Shown here piece by piece: positions 54,615-63,435 of a stretch of DNA of 64,000 nucleotides. The notes below the pieces were generated by a model. The model was not told the DNA's origin and did not search any database. It worked only from the letters and a program-made list of their open reading frames with translations. Position 1 is the stretch's first letter. Every line of letters starts with the position of its first letter. Where the stretch lies: contig NZ_CP139960.1 of NCBI RefSeq assembly GCF_034424215.1, positions 5,332,001 to 5,396,000 on the forward strand. Direction: 5' to 3'. The stretch is from Niabella yanshanensis (GTDB taxonomy: Bacteria > Bacteroidota > Bacteroidia > Chitinophagales > Chitinophagaceae). The translations under genes and the position numbers were made by a program.

Positions 54615-55598
54615 ATGATGATCCTACCTCAGAATAAGATCAGGATTTTTACCTGGCATGTACACGGAAGTTATCTCTATTATTTATCGCAGGGACCTTT
54701 TGAAATTTTTATACCGGTTAATGCGGCGCGAAGTGAAGGCTACTACGGACGAGGTAACACGTTCCCTTTTGGAACCAATGTGCATGAAGTGCCTGTAGAT
54801 GAACTAAAAGATCTTTGCTTTGATGTACTCTTATTTCAATCCTTTAAAAATTATCAAAAAGATCAGTTTGAAGTACTTACAGTTAAACAGCGTAATGCAC
54901 CCAAGATATACCTTGAACATAATACCCCTCATGGCACCGCTGTTACCACACGTCATTATGTGAACGATGCGGACATCCTTCTGGTGCATGTAACCCATTT
55001 TAACCGGCTGATGTGGGACAATGGACAAACGCCCACCACAGTAATTCCCCATGGTGTAACAGATGGTAAAGTTCCGTACAGTGGCAATTATGAAAAAGGA
55101 TTTGTAGCTATTAACCACCTGCCACACCGGGGGCGTGTATTGGGCTGGGATATATTCCGCAAGGTGAACCGGACGATTCCACTAGACCTGGCTGGTATGG
55201 GAAATGAAGGACACGGCATCGGGGAAGTGCTGCATCCCCGGTTACCCGAAGTGAGAGCACAGTATCGCTTTTTTTTCCACCCGGTGCGGCATACCAGCCT
55301 CGCTCTGGCGGTATGTGAAGCTATGATGGCAGGTGTTCCGGTTGTCGGATTGGCTACTACCGAATTGGTAACCGCTATCAATAACGGTGTAAACGGATGG
55401 ATGCATACCAATATTGATGTACTCATAGATAACATGAAAGGCTTACTAAAAGATCGCATCAAAGCCAAAAAAATGGGAAGAGCCGGACAGGAAACTGCTA
55501 TGGAATTATGGAATATACAACAGTTTTCAAAAAGATGGCAACATGCTTTCGAGCAAGTGTTAGCTTCACAAAAACAACCTCTAAACCTTGTACAATAA
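54615..55598 (+). CDS. GT4-family glycosyltransferase
   Basis: I start at ATG 54615 (another at 54618); the upstream frame has only a TTG at 54552. The product has a GT-B fold: IRIFTWHVHGSYLYYLSQGPF at the N-terminus, a central PHGVTDG hinge, and HPVRHTSLALAVCEAMMAGVP (about 235-255), the donor-binding EX7E-type region. It starts the glycan cluster and is followed after 15 bases by another GT4 gene. Donor and acceptor are unknown. Confidence 0.87.
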   Translation: MMILPQNKIRIFTWHVHGSYLYYLSQGPFEIFIPVNAARSEGYYGRGNTFPFGTNVHEVPVDELKDLCFDVLLFQSFKNYQKDQFEVLTVKQRNAPKIYLEHNTPHGTAVTTRHYVNDADILLVHVTHFNRLMWDNGQTPTTVIPHGVTDGKVPYSGNYEKGFVAINHLPHRGRVLGWDIFRKVNRTIPLDLAGMGNEGHGIGEVLHPRLPEVRAQYRFFFHPVRHTSLALAVCEAMMAGVPVVGLATTELVTAINNGVNGWMHTNIDVLIDNMKGLLKDRIKAKKMGRAGQETAMELWNIQQFSKRWQHAFEQVLASQKQPLNLVQ

Positions 55599-55613
55599 TT
55601 TAAAAATAAGATT

Positions 55614-56903
55614 ATGAATAAGCGTATTGCATTGATAAGCGATCATGCCTCTCCACTCGCCGCCCCCGGTAGTGTCGATAACGGCGGACAAAATATTTAT
55701 GTAAAAGAACTCGCGATAGAATTAGCCATGCAGGGCTGCATCGTAGACATCTATACCCGCTGGGAAAATAGTGCTTTACCCCAGGTACTAAAATCGAGCA
55801 AAAATATCCGCCTGATTCACATAAAAGCCGGCCCTAAAAAATGCATTCCTAAAGAGCAGTTAGTGCCCTATCGGGAATCATTTGCTGAGAACATGATTAC
55901 TTTTATGAAGATATATGGCATCCGCTACGATGTGGTGCATGCCAACTTTTTTATCAGTGCCTATGTCGCCATGCGTATTAAAGAAAGAATGGCTATACCC
56001 TATGTTATTACTTTCCATGCTTTGGGAAAAGTACGCAGGCTGCACCAGGGCAATAACGATCTCTTCCCGCCGGAACGTATCCAAATGGAACAACTTGCCA
56101 TCAACCAGGCTGATGCAATCGTCGCCGAATGCCCGCAAGACCGGCAGGATCTCCTGGAACACTATGATGCGCCGGCCGACAAGATCACGGTTATACCTTG
56201 CGGTGTGAATATAAAAACCTTTTTCAATACGGGTAAAAAACCTTCGCGGGCTCGTTTGCATATACCCGCCGATGATTTTGTAATACTGCAGCTGGGCCGT
56301 ATGGTGCCCCGCAAAGGCATCGAAAACGTGATCCGTGCAACCGCCGTCGCCGTGAAAAAAGGGGTCAAATGCCATCTGGTTATTGTTGGCGGCACCGCAG
56401 CAAACGATGCAGAGCACCTGCGCCTTAAAAAGCTTTGTGAAGATCTGCACATAAATGACATAGTGAGTTTTGTTGGCCAGCAGGAACAAATGGAGTTAAA
56501 ATACTATTATTCTGCAGCAGATGTATTTGTGTCTACGCCCTGGTACGAGCCTTTCGGTATTACGCCGTTGGAAGCTATGGCCTGTGAAACGCCGGTGATA
56601 GGATCACGGGTGGGAGGAATTCAATTTAGTGTAAAAGAACCGGAAACCGGCTTATTGGTTGATCCTGAACAACCGCAGGCAGTGGCCGAAATTTTCGAAG
56701 ATCTGAGTCGTAACAATCATCTGTTGGATCAAATGGGAAAAAATGGTTTGGAAAGAGTAAAATTGATGTTTACCTGGAAACGCATTGCACACGAAATGCA
56801 ATTGATGTACGAGATGGTATGCCCCACTGCAGTTACAGAAATTTCTTTTCCTGTTCAGAACCGGCAGGTTCAATATGCAGGTATTCCTTTATTTAAGAGT
56901 TGA
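55614..56903 (+). CDS. GT4-family glycosyltransferase
   Basis: The 429-residue enzyme is a typical GT4: N-terminal GSVDNGGQNIYVKELAIELA (about 20-40) with the GGQ acceptor/donor loop, a VIPCGVNIKTF hinge (about 195), LGRMVPRKGIENVIRA and the C-terminal EPFGITPLEAMACETPVIGS with the EX7E pair. It resembles sucrose-synthase-like and MshA-like retaining enzymes. Its end overlaps the region of the following phosphatase frame. Confidence 0.92.
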   Translation: MNKRIALISDHASPLAAPGSVDNGGQNIYVKELAIELAMQGCIVDIYTRWENSALPQVLKSSKNIRLIHIKAGPKKCIPKEQLVPYRESFAENMITFMKIYGIRYDVVHANFFISAYVAMRIKERMAIPYVITFHALGKVRRLHQGNNDLFPPERIQMEQLAINQADAIVAECPQDRQDLLEHYDAPADKITVIPCGVNIKTFFNTGKKPSRARLHIPADDFVILQLGRMVPRKGIENVIRATAVAVKKGVKCHLVIVGGTAANDAEHLRLKKLCEDLHINDIVSFVGQQEQMELKYYYSAADVFVSTPWYEPFGITPLEAMACETPVIGSRVGGIQFSVKEPETGLLVDPEQPQAVAEIFEDLSRNNHLLDQMGKNGLERVKLMFTWKRIAHEMQLMYEMVCPTAVTEISFPVQNRQVQYAGIPLFKS

Positions 56904-56914
56904 TCACATTGTCC

Positions 56915-57466
56915 ATGCACATGAGCCCGGCAATATTTATCGATAAAGATGGTACATTAATACGGGATGTACCTTATAATGTTGATCCGCAACTGCTGGA
57001 GTTTACACCTGGTGCTGTTTCTTTTTTAAATGTTATGAAGAAGGCGGGTTATCGGTTGATACTGGTGAGCAATCAGCCTGGAATTGCTATGGGACTGTTT
57101 AGCGAAACAGCTTTTACCGATTATATCCGGCATATGAATCAGTTGTTAAGCCCGGGGCTGGATAGTATTTATTATTGTGCGCATGCCCGTCCGGGATCAG
57201 ACGGCAGTTTTCATTGCGATTGCCGAAAGCCTTTACCGGGCCTTCTGCTAAGGGCTGCATTCGAACAAAAAATTTCATTACCGCATTCATGGATGATTGG
57301 TGATATACTGGATGACGTGGAAGCAGGCAACCGTGCTGGTTGTCAAACCATCCTGTTAAATAACGGAGGCGAGACAGAGTGGCTGCCCGGCCCTATGCGA
57401 TTACCCGATTTTACAGTGAAACGATTTGAAGAAGCCGAAAATATTATCTTAAAAAATAAAATATGA
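56915..57466 (+). CDS. HAD-IIIA phosphatase (GmhB-like)
   Basis: I start at ATG 56915 (next ATG at 56921). The 183-residue HAD enzyme has the nucleophile motif DKDGTL (10-15), a zinc-binding set (YYCAHARP then HCDCRKP) as in GmhB, and MIGDILDDVEAG as motif IV. GmhB removes the 7-phosphate from heptose 1,7-bisphosphate during ADP- or GDP-heptose synthesis. With two GT9 genes next door, heptose activation is a good guess, but related HADs act on other sugar phosphates. Confidence 0.88.
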   Translation: MHMSPAIFIDKDGTLIRDVPYNVDPQLLEFTPGAVSFLNVMKKAGYRLILVSNQPGIAMGLFSETAFTDYIRHMNQLLSPGLDSIYYCAHARPGSDGSFHCDCRKPLPGLLLRAAFEQKISLPHSWMIGDILDDVEAGNRAGCQTILLNNGGETEWLPGPMRLPDFTVKRFEEAENIILKNKI

Positions 57467-58566
57467 AACCGGATCCGGGTATCAAGCGTATCCTTTGCAT
57501 CAGGCCCGATAATATGGGTGATATACTTATGAGTACACCTGCAATAAGAGCCTTAAAAGAATATTTCGGTGCACACATTACTTTATTAACATCCAGGCAG
57601 GGGAGTCCGATAGCCGGCTTCATCCCCGAAATTGATCAAACTATTATTGCAGACCTGCCCTGGGTTCAATTACCTGGCTCGGTAGGTGATATGCAATCAG
57701 TGATCGAAGAACTCCGTTCAGGTGCATTCGATCTGGCGATTATCTTTACGGTATTCAGTCAAAGTGCGCTTCCGTCGGCCCTTCTGGCTTTTATGGCGGG
57801 TATTCCCCGGCGATTAGCTTATGCGAGGGAAAATCCTTATGAATTGCTCACGCATTGGGTGCCCGATGATGAGCCTTTTGGCACCATTCATCACCAGGTT
57901 TACCGGGATCTGAAACTGGCAGCTACAATAGGTGCCCGAACCCTTTCTACAGTATTAAGTATGGAAGTGCCCGAACCGGCAGTTTTTCGCCTAGCGGCCA
58001 AACTGAACCGGATGGGTATTGAAGACTCACTGCCCTTTATGGTGCTGCATGCCGGTACCACCGATCTGAAGCGACAATATACAATGAAGAACTGGATTGC
58101 TATAGGAAAGAAAATTATTCGCCAATGGAAGATGCCACTTCTTTTAACAGGAAGCGAAAAGGAGAATAAAATGACCAGCCTCATATGGAAAGAAATCAAC
58201 CATCCTCTCTGCCACAATATTGGCGGGCAACTAGCCCTGGACGAGCTTTTAAGCCTTGTCAGTAAGTGCAGGCTGCTGATAACGGTGAACTCATTACCGC
58301 TGCATATTGCTTCTGCACTAAAGAAGCCCGTAGTGGTGGTATATGCTAAAACGAATCCGCAACATACACCCTGGCAAACGCCTCATCAGGTATTGTATTT
58401 CGACGTGCCACAGTCCTTGCAAAGCAGGAACCGGTTACTTCAGTTTATGGCCGCTACCCATAATTGGGAGGGGCCTGAAGCTACCATCAACCAGGTTGTC
58501 AATGCCGTCACTTCTTTAATGCCTCAGGATATCAGCTGTGAAGCTGTGGCCAGTACACTATCGTAA
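57463..58566 (+). CDS. GT9 glycosyltransferase (heptosyltransferase-like)
   Basis: The 367-residue enzyme overlaps the phosphatase by 4 bases. It begins ILCIRPDNMGDILMSTPAIR, the GT9 opening, and has VLHAGTTDLKRQYTMKNW plus LLITVNSLPLHIASALKKPVV, the donor-binding end. GT9 proteins add heptose to LPS-core-like acceptors. Its 3' end overlaps the convergent GT9 gene by 43 bases. Confidence 0.9.
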   Translation: MKPDPGIKRILCIRPDNMGDILMSTPAIRALKEYFGAHITLLTSRQGSPIAGFIPEIDQTIIADLPWVQLPGSVGDMQSVIEELRSGAFDLAIIFTVFSQSALPSALLAFMAGIPRRLAYARENPYELLTHWVPDDEPFGTIHHQVYRDLKLAATIGARTLSTVLSMEVPEPAVFRLAAKLNRMGIEDSLPFMVLHAGTTDLKRQYTMKNWIAIGKKIIRQWKMPLLLTGSEKENKMTSLIWKEINHPLCHNIGGQLALDELLSLVSKCRLLITVNSLPLHIASALKKPVVVVYAKTNPQHTPWQTPHQVLYFDVPQSLQSRNRLLQFMAATHNWEGPEATINQVVNAVTSLMPQDISCEAVASTLS

Positions 58567-59480
58567 CTGTCATGCTTTAACCAGTCTATGGTGGCATGCC
58601 GTGAAGTATCCAAAGGCCCCCACCGGTGCGGTTCCCCATCCATGCTTATTACCACGCTTTTGGTTTTCGTTGCCGCACCCAGGTGCGATACGCCGGTGCA
58701 GTTACTGATCAGACCTGAAGCATGACGTAGTATTAATGCCAGGCTGCCAAGGGTAGTATGGCCCGCAATGTCGATAGCCCGGCCGCGCAGCACGTGGTTA
58801 ATGGTGCCGGTAAGTGCTTTTTCTTGAGGGCCGCCTGTTAGCAATATTGTAAAACCTTTATCCATAAAATGGGCGGCAATACGTGCAAAAAGTTCGGGAG
58901 GCCATTGCCGGGTTATCAAAGCTGATCCGGGGTGGATGCAGATATATGGCTTATCTAAGTTAATATCCAGTTTCTCCAGTTCCTTTTCATCGGCATCAGT
59001 AAAAGGGAAGTCGATATGAATACCATCGTGCGGTATATGCAGGTGTTGCAGCAGGGCAAGATGTTTCTGTATTTCATGTATTTTTTCCGGATATTCCAGG
59101 AAATTGCGGGTGCCGGATCTTTTGTCTCCTGCTTCACAGAAACCTGCCAGGCAACGGGGGTGTAATTGTTCAAGCATATCATTTACAATACTGCCATTAC
59201 CCTGCATTTGTAGTAATAAGTCGATGTGACTCTTTTTCATGTCATAAAAGAAACTATTGATGGCATCAATATGTACTGGCTGTTCAGGTAAACCCGGATA
59301 GCCTGGAAAATGGATGAAATCGTCGATGTAACAATAATACCTTTCAACAAAAGTAGCAGACCAGGGGAGTCCCATTAAAGAGATCCTTGCCTGGGAGAAA
59401 GCCTTCCGTAAAGCACGAAACGCAGGCACTGTGCAGAGAAGATCACCTAATTTGAGCGCCCTGAAAATGACGATATGCAT
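58524..59480 (-). CDS. GT9 glycosyltransferase (heptosyltransferase-like)
   Basis: The 318-residue enzyme has the opening VIFRALKLGDLLCTVPAFRAL, CIHPGSALITRQWPPELFARI and LISNCTGVSHLGAATKTKSVV. It belongs to the same family as the convergent GT9 gene but is divergent in sequence, so they probably add different residues. Its start overlaps the GT2 gene by 38 bases on the same strand, so it is the last gene of the minus-strand operon NodU-GT2-GT9. Confidence 0.9.
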   Translation of the reverse strand: MHIVIFRALKLGDLLCTVPAFRALRKAFSQARISLMGLPWSATFVERYYCYIDDFIHFPGYPGLPEQPVHIDAINSFFYDMKKSHIDLLLQMQGNGSIVNDMLEQLHPRCLAGFCEAGDKRSGTRNFLEYPEKIHEIQKHLALLQHLHIPHDGIHIDFPFTDADEKELEKLDINLDKPYICIHPGSALITRQWPPELFARIAAHFMDKGFTILLTGGPQEKALTGTINHVLRGRAIDIAGHTTLGSLALILRHASGLISNCTGVSHLGAATKTKSVVISMDGEPHRWGPLDTSRHATIDWLKHDSYDSVLATASQLIS

Positions 59481-60459
59481 TGTTTTGTACGGGTTTTATT
59501 TTCCTGAATTTGTAGTTGCCATACCAGTTCCAGTATAAGGAAAGAAACGGTATACACAATGATGTGAGCACCATTTCAGTTATATGACCAGGACTGAGAC
59601 TGTTTTGAAAAAGTCGCTTGTAAATGAAAAAAGATATACCTGATAATGCAACGATCATACAACTGATGGCAGCTACCGGCTCGCCTATGGCAAAACACGC
59701 CAGCGAGCAGAGTATGCCTGTTACGGACAGGTAATAATAAAGTGGAGGAGACTCTTTAATGTAAAGCCGGTAAAAAAGCGGGTATTTTTTACGAAGCAGC
59801 GCGTTGTACAAAGACTTTTGTTGTTCTTTTATACTGACGCCCCAACGCACGGTACGTACGGGGTGGTACACCAGGCAGTCGGGCGCATAATAAGGGTTTT
59901 CACCATTGTTGAGTAAAGCAAACTCCAGGTCCGAATCTTCTCTCCAGGCCACTTTATACTGCTCGTCAAATCCGCCAACCTGGTCCAGCAGCGTTTTACG
60001 ACAGGCTACATTGGCAGTTACAAAAGCAGGTGCTTCAAGCCGGGCCGTTTGCCTTTCAAAATCGGTTAATCGCGGATGGTCTGTCGGAACTTTTACCCGG
60101 CCATATATAACATGGCATAAGGGGTTATGAAAATGCTGGACAATCTGGGTTAACCAGTTGGAAGCAGGCACGCAGTCATCGTCGGTAAAAGCTACAACGT
60201 TGCCTGCTGCATTGCGCCAACCCAGGTTACGGGCCGCTGCCGGCCCCCCTTTATCCGCCAGGCATAAATATTTGATTGTAGCTACTGTTTTGTACAGTGT
60301 GTCATTTACACAGCTCTTTGACTCAACACAGGGTCCATCGCTTATTACCAGTATCTCATACTGTGATGCATCCAGTTCCTGTTCTGTCAAAGCACGCAGG
60401 CATCGTTTCAACAGGTCCGGGCGCTGGTAGGTAGGCACCACCACGGATATTAAGATCAT
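59443..60459 (-). CDS. GT2 glycosyltransferase with C-terminal membrane helices
   Basis: The 338-residue protein has a GT-A fold: ISVVVPTYQRPDLLKRCL, GGPAAARNLGWRNAAG and the metal-binding FTDDDCVPA (about 93-101). C-terminal hydrophobic helices at about 240-290 hold it to the inner membrane. It lies 4 bases after the carbamoyltransferase stop, so it is co-transcribed. Sugar specificity is unknown. Confidence 0.9.
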   Translation of the reverse strand: MILISVVVPTYQRPDLLKRCLRALTEQELDASQYEILVISDGPCVESKSCVNDTLYKTVATIKYLCLADKGGPAAARNLGWRNAAGNVVAFTDDDCVPASNWLTQIVQHFHNPLCHVIYGRVKVPTDHPRLTDFERQTARLEAPAFVTANVACRKTLLDQVGGFDEQYKVAWREDSDLEFALLNNGENPYYAPDCLVYHPVRTVRWGVSIKEQQKSLYNALLRKKYPLFYRLYIKESPPLYYYLSVTGILCSLACFAIGEPVAAISCMIVALSGISFFIYKRLFQNSLSPGHITEMVLTSLCIPFLSLYWNWYGNYKFRKIKPVQNNAYRHFQGAQIR

Positions 60460-60463
60460 ATTA

Positions 60464-62170
60464 TTACTGTTTATATTGTTTACTAATATGGAACGATCCG
60501 ATGATCAGGTCATCAAAAGGGGTGGACCAGAAACATTCGATCGCATCACGGGGCGTACATACAATGGGCTTGCCTCTTGAGTTAAAGGAAGTGTTAATCA
60601 GGATGGGAATACCTGTTTGTTCATGAAAAGCATATAGTACATCATGATAAAGAGCATGTTGCTGCCGGTTGACGGTTTGTATCCTTGCCGTACCATCGAC
60701 ATGACAAACGGCAGGTATCTTTTCCTTTTGATCTTCCTTCACTTTAAAAGTAAAAAGCATAAAGGGAGAGATATGGGCTGCTTCGAACCATTCGCGGGCT
60801 TTATCTTCCAGTACTACCGGGGCAACAGGACGGAAGTCTTCGCGGTCCTTTAATACATTAAGCTTAGCTTGCATGCCCGGATCGATAGGCGATGCCAGTA
60901 TAGACCTGGATCCTAACGCACGAGGCCCGAATTCCATTCTTCCCTGAAACCAGCCAATGATCCGGTTTTGAGCAAGGATGGCCGCGGTCTCTTTCGCTAT
61001 ATCAGTGAGCCTGCGATAGGGGATCTTATTTTCTTTGAGAAAAGTTTCGATGGTCTCATCACTATAGTCAGGCCCCCAATAAGCATGGGTCATTTCAAAA
61101 CTACGAGGTAGATCAAGTTCCTGCGCATCCGTCCATAGAGCAGCGCCCAATGCCGTTCCCGCATCACCTGCCGCAGGCTGTACCCATATATTTTCAAAAA
61201 TGCCCGCATCCCTGATATAGGCGTTCAGCACGCAGTTTAATGCAACGCCACCTGCCAGGCATAGATTTTTTTGTCTGCTGGTTTTCTGCAGCCAGTTACA
61301 TAACTCCAGCATTTTTTCCTGTAATACTACCTGGAGCGAACGTGCGATATTAAAATGAACGTCTGTGAAAGGTGAGCCCGCTTGCCTCGGCTCACCCAAT
61401 AGTTTTTCCAATTCATCAAACGCGATGGCGTACTGTCCTTCTTCGCCTACCTGTATAATATGGCGTAGTCCTTCTGCCCATGTTGGCTCTCCATAAGATG
61501 CCAGGGCCATTACCCGGTACTCATCTGAAGAATGCTGGAACCCCAGGTGCATAGTGATCTTTTCATATAGCAAACCTAAGGAGTGAGGAAGATTTACCTG
61601 GCCAATGCGTTGGATGCCGGAGCCTTTACCTATACTATAAGAAGTAGTGGCCTGTTCTCCCCGGCCATCCGCTACCAAAATAGCCGCCTCTTCGAAAGGT
61701 GACGGCAAAAAGGCGCTGGCAGCATGTGCCAGGTGATGATCAGTAAAGCGCCATTGATTTTCCCGGATCCTGGCGCCCTTGAAACGTTGTTGAAGGTGAT
61801 GCGGATAGCCGTCCTCTAAATGGAAACGGGCATTCAGAATATAAGTCAGGAATAATGCATCCCAGGATTGGGGCGACCCTTTATCTGAAGACATCGTCAG
61901 GGGCAGTGAAATAGGAGCTGCCTGTTCCAGTAACTGGTACGGACCAAATGAGTACGAAAAGAAGTCAATGTCATTTATATGGATGTCTGCGGTTTCCAGG
62001 CAATAAAATATAGCGTGAAAGGGTAGCTCATAAGTAGAGAAAGGGATGGGTCTTTTGCCATGCTTTACCTGTGTAAAACGTTCCTCCTCAGCCGCAGCTA
62101 TCAGCTGCCCGTCTTTTACCAGGCAGGCAGCACTATCGTGAAATGCTGCATTAATTCCTAATGTGTACAT
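60464..62170 (-). CDS. NodU/CmcH-type carbamoyltransferase
   Basis: The 568-residue enzyme transfers a carbamoyl group from carbamoyl phosphate (through carbamoyl-AMP) to a sugar hydroxyl. The N-terminal Kae1-like domain has GINAAFHDSAACLV, DHHLAHAASAF and ILVADGRGEQ metal/nucleotide residues; the C-terminal part has MEFGPRALGSRSILA and the FNSRGKPIVCTP region. It is the first gene of the minus-strand glycan operon, so the decorated product is probably a surface glycan. Confidence 0.93.
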   Translation of the reverse strand: MYTLGINAAFHDSAACLVKDGQLIAAAEEERFTQVKHGKRPIPFSTYELPFHAIFYCLETADIHINDIDFFSYSFGPYQLLEQAAPISLPLTMSSDKGSPQSWDALFLTYILNARFHLEDGYPHHLQQRFKGARIRENQWRFTDHHLAHAASAFLPSPFEEAAILVADGRGEQATTSYSIGKGSGIQRIGQVNLPHSLGLLYEKITMHLGFQHSSDEYRVMALASYGEPTWAEGLRHIIQVGEEGQYAIAFDELEKLLGEPRQAGSPFTDVHFNIARSLQVVLQEKMLELCNWLQKTSRQKNLCLAGGVALNCVLNAYIRDAGIFENIWVQPAAGDAGTALGAALWTDAQELDLPRSFEMTHAYWGPDYSDETIETFLKENKIPYRRLTDIAKETAAILAQNRIIGWFQGRMEFGPRALGSRSILASPIDPGMQAKLNVLKDREDFRPVAPVVLEDKAREWFEAAHISPFMLFTFKVKEDQKEKIPAVCHVDGTARIQTVNRQQHALYHDVLYAFHEQTGIPILINTSFNSRGKPIVCTPRDAIECFWSTPFDDLIIGSFHISKQYKQ

Positions 62171-62610
62171 ATTTTAAAGGGTTAAAGGTTACCAGCCATG
62201 CATCAAATAACCCGCCAACACGAGCCATTGCAGAACGATAGTCAGAATCGGATAACAATGAGAAAAATATTTCATTTACTGTGGAAGTATTTTCAGAACC
62301 GGCGGCAACCCTCGTCCGGTTCCTTGTTTTGCTGGTATTTTCTTTCAAAAGAATATCCTACATAAGAGCAGGGGTGTATTGGAACGGTTTTTGAATTTAG
62401 TTTGATGTCAATTTTCACACAAGCAGTTAGTTTTGATTGCGACCCCTGTTTCTACAGGGGTCTTGTCATTACAAATAATATAGCCTAAAGCTCGCCCCCT
62501 CAAGGATTTCAATATTTTAACGTATAAACACCTGCCCGGAACGATAATTGTTGAAGCTCGCTATAAACATTAGGGAAGCGATAAATGGGCTACAATGTTA
62601 AATATGGGTT
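62171..62610. other. 440-base intergenic stretch with hairpin element copy B
   Basis: It lies upstream of both the carbamoyltransferase (minus) and mscS (plus). It contains copy B of the hairpin element at 62421-62462. A minus-strand open frame at 62151-62348 starts only from TTG and overlaps the carbamoyltransferase start, so I do not call it. Confidence 0.6.
62421..62462 (-). repeat. Dispersed hairpin-leader element, copy B
   Basis: On the minus strand, GACCCCTGT-AGAA-ACAGGGGTC is followed by GCAATCAAAACTAACTGCTT and GTGTGAAAAT. Compared with copy A the stem is identical, the loop differs by one base and the spacer by one base. The start codon is GTG and the next codon is TGA, so the following frame is dead. 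Similarity to copy A continues for about 10 bases (TGnGAAAAT) and at AAACTAAAT. Confidence 0.75.
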
Positions 62611-63408
62611 ATGGCAGAAATAAAAACAGAAGAATGGTTAGATAAATTATCAACATGGGTCGTCGGTAAAGGTCCCGCTATTGTGCTGGCTGTATTGGTT
62701 TTGCTAATAGGCTTGTGGCTAATCAAAGTTTTCTCCAACTATTTGGGCAGGGTCATGCAGGGTAAAAAGATCGATCGTTCCCTGAAACCTTTTTTGCGTA
62801 GCCTGATCATCGTGTTTTTGAGGGTATTGTTATTATTGGCTGTAATGCAGATAGCAGGAATTGCAATGACACTTTTTGCAGCATTGATCACCTCTTTAGG
62901 TGTGGCAGCCGGGCTGGCGTTATCAGGCACATTGCAAAATTTTGCCAGTGGAATTCTGATCCTTTTTTTAAAACCCTTTCGTGTTGGCGATAATATACTC
63001 ACACAGGGGCAGGAAGGCACCGTTGCCGAGATCAGGATATTTTACACCATCATTACTACTTACGATAACCGGATGGTAGTAGTGCCTAACAGTAAACTGT
63101 CGAACGAAGTTATCATTAATCTCAGTGGTTCGGGTAACAGGCGACTGGATATAGAAATGAAGTTTGGAAATGCTATCGATTATGAGCAGGTGAAATCAGT
63201 GATCGACCAGGCAATCGCAGATGCAGGCAATATCCTGGAGGATCCACCCCGCAGGGTAGGTATTTCCTCCCTGGAGGCAGACGGGTATAAAGTGATGCTT
63301 AATCTCTGGATTGATGCACATGGTTTTGTTGATACCAAAATAAGATTTCAGGAAATGTTGCTGCAAAGGCTAAAGAGTTCGGGCCTTAAGTTGCCTGGTA
63401 TGGCATAG
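62611..63408 (+). CDS. mscS: Small-conductance mechanosensitive channel (MscS family)
   Basis: The 265-residue channel has two to three membrane helices (about 17-37, 57-80, 85-105), the pore helix ALITSLGVAAGLALSGTLQNFAS (about 91-113), LKPFRVGDNILTQGQEG in the beta domain and a mixed C-terminal vestibule. It releases solutes on hypo-osmotic shock. Length is close to E. coli MscS. It is followed after 27 bases by a DUF72 gene. Confidence 0.95.
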   Translation: MAEIKTEEWLDKLSTWVVGKGPAIVLAVLVLLIGLWLIKVFSNYLGRVMQGKKIDRSLKPFLRSLIIVFLRVLLLLAVMQIAGIAMTLFAALITSLGVAAGLALSGTLQNFASGILILFLKPFRVGDNILTQGQEGTVAEIRIFYTIITTYDNRMVVVPNSKLSNEVIINLSGSGNRRLDIEMKFGNAIDYEQVKSVIDQAIADAGNILEDPPRRVGISSLEADGYKVMLNLWIDAHGFVDTKIRFQEMLLQRLKSSGLKLPGMA

Positions 63409-63435
63409 GCTTTGAATATATGTTGCCGGTAAATA

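Noticed and set aside
62151-62348. Minus-strand 65-codon open frame upstream of the carbamoyltransferase
   Set aside because: It starts only from TTG, overlaps the carbamoyltransferase start by 20 bases, and has low-complexity, non-protein-like composition.
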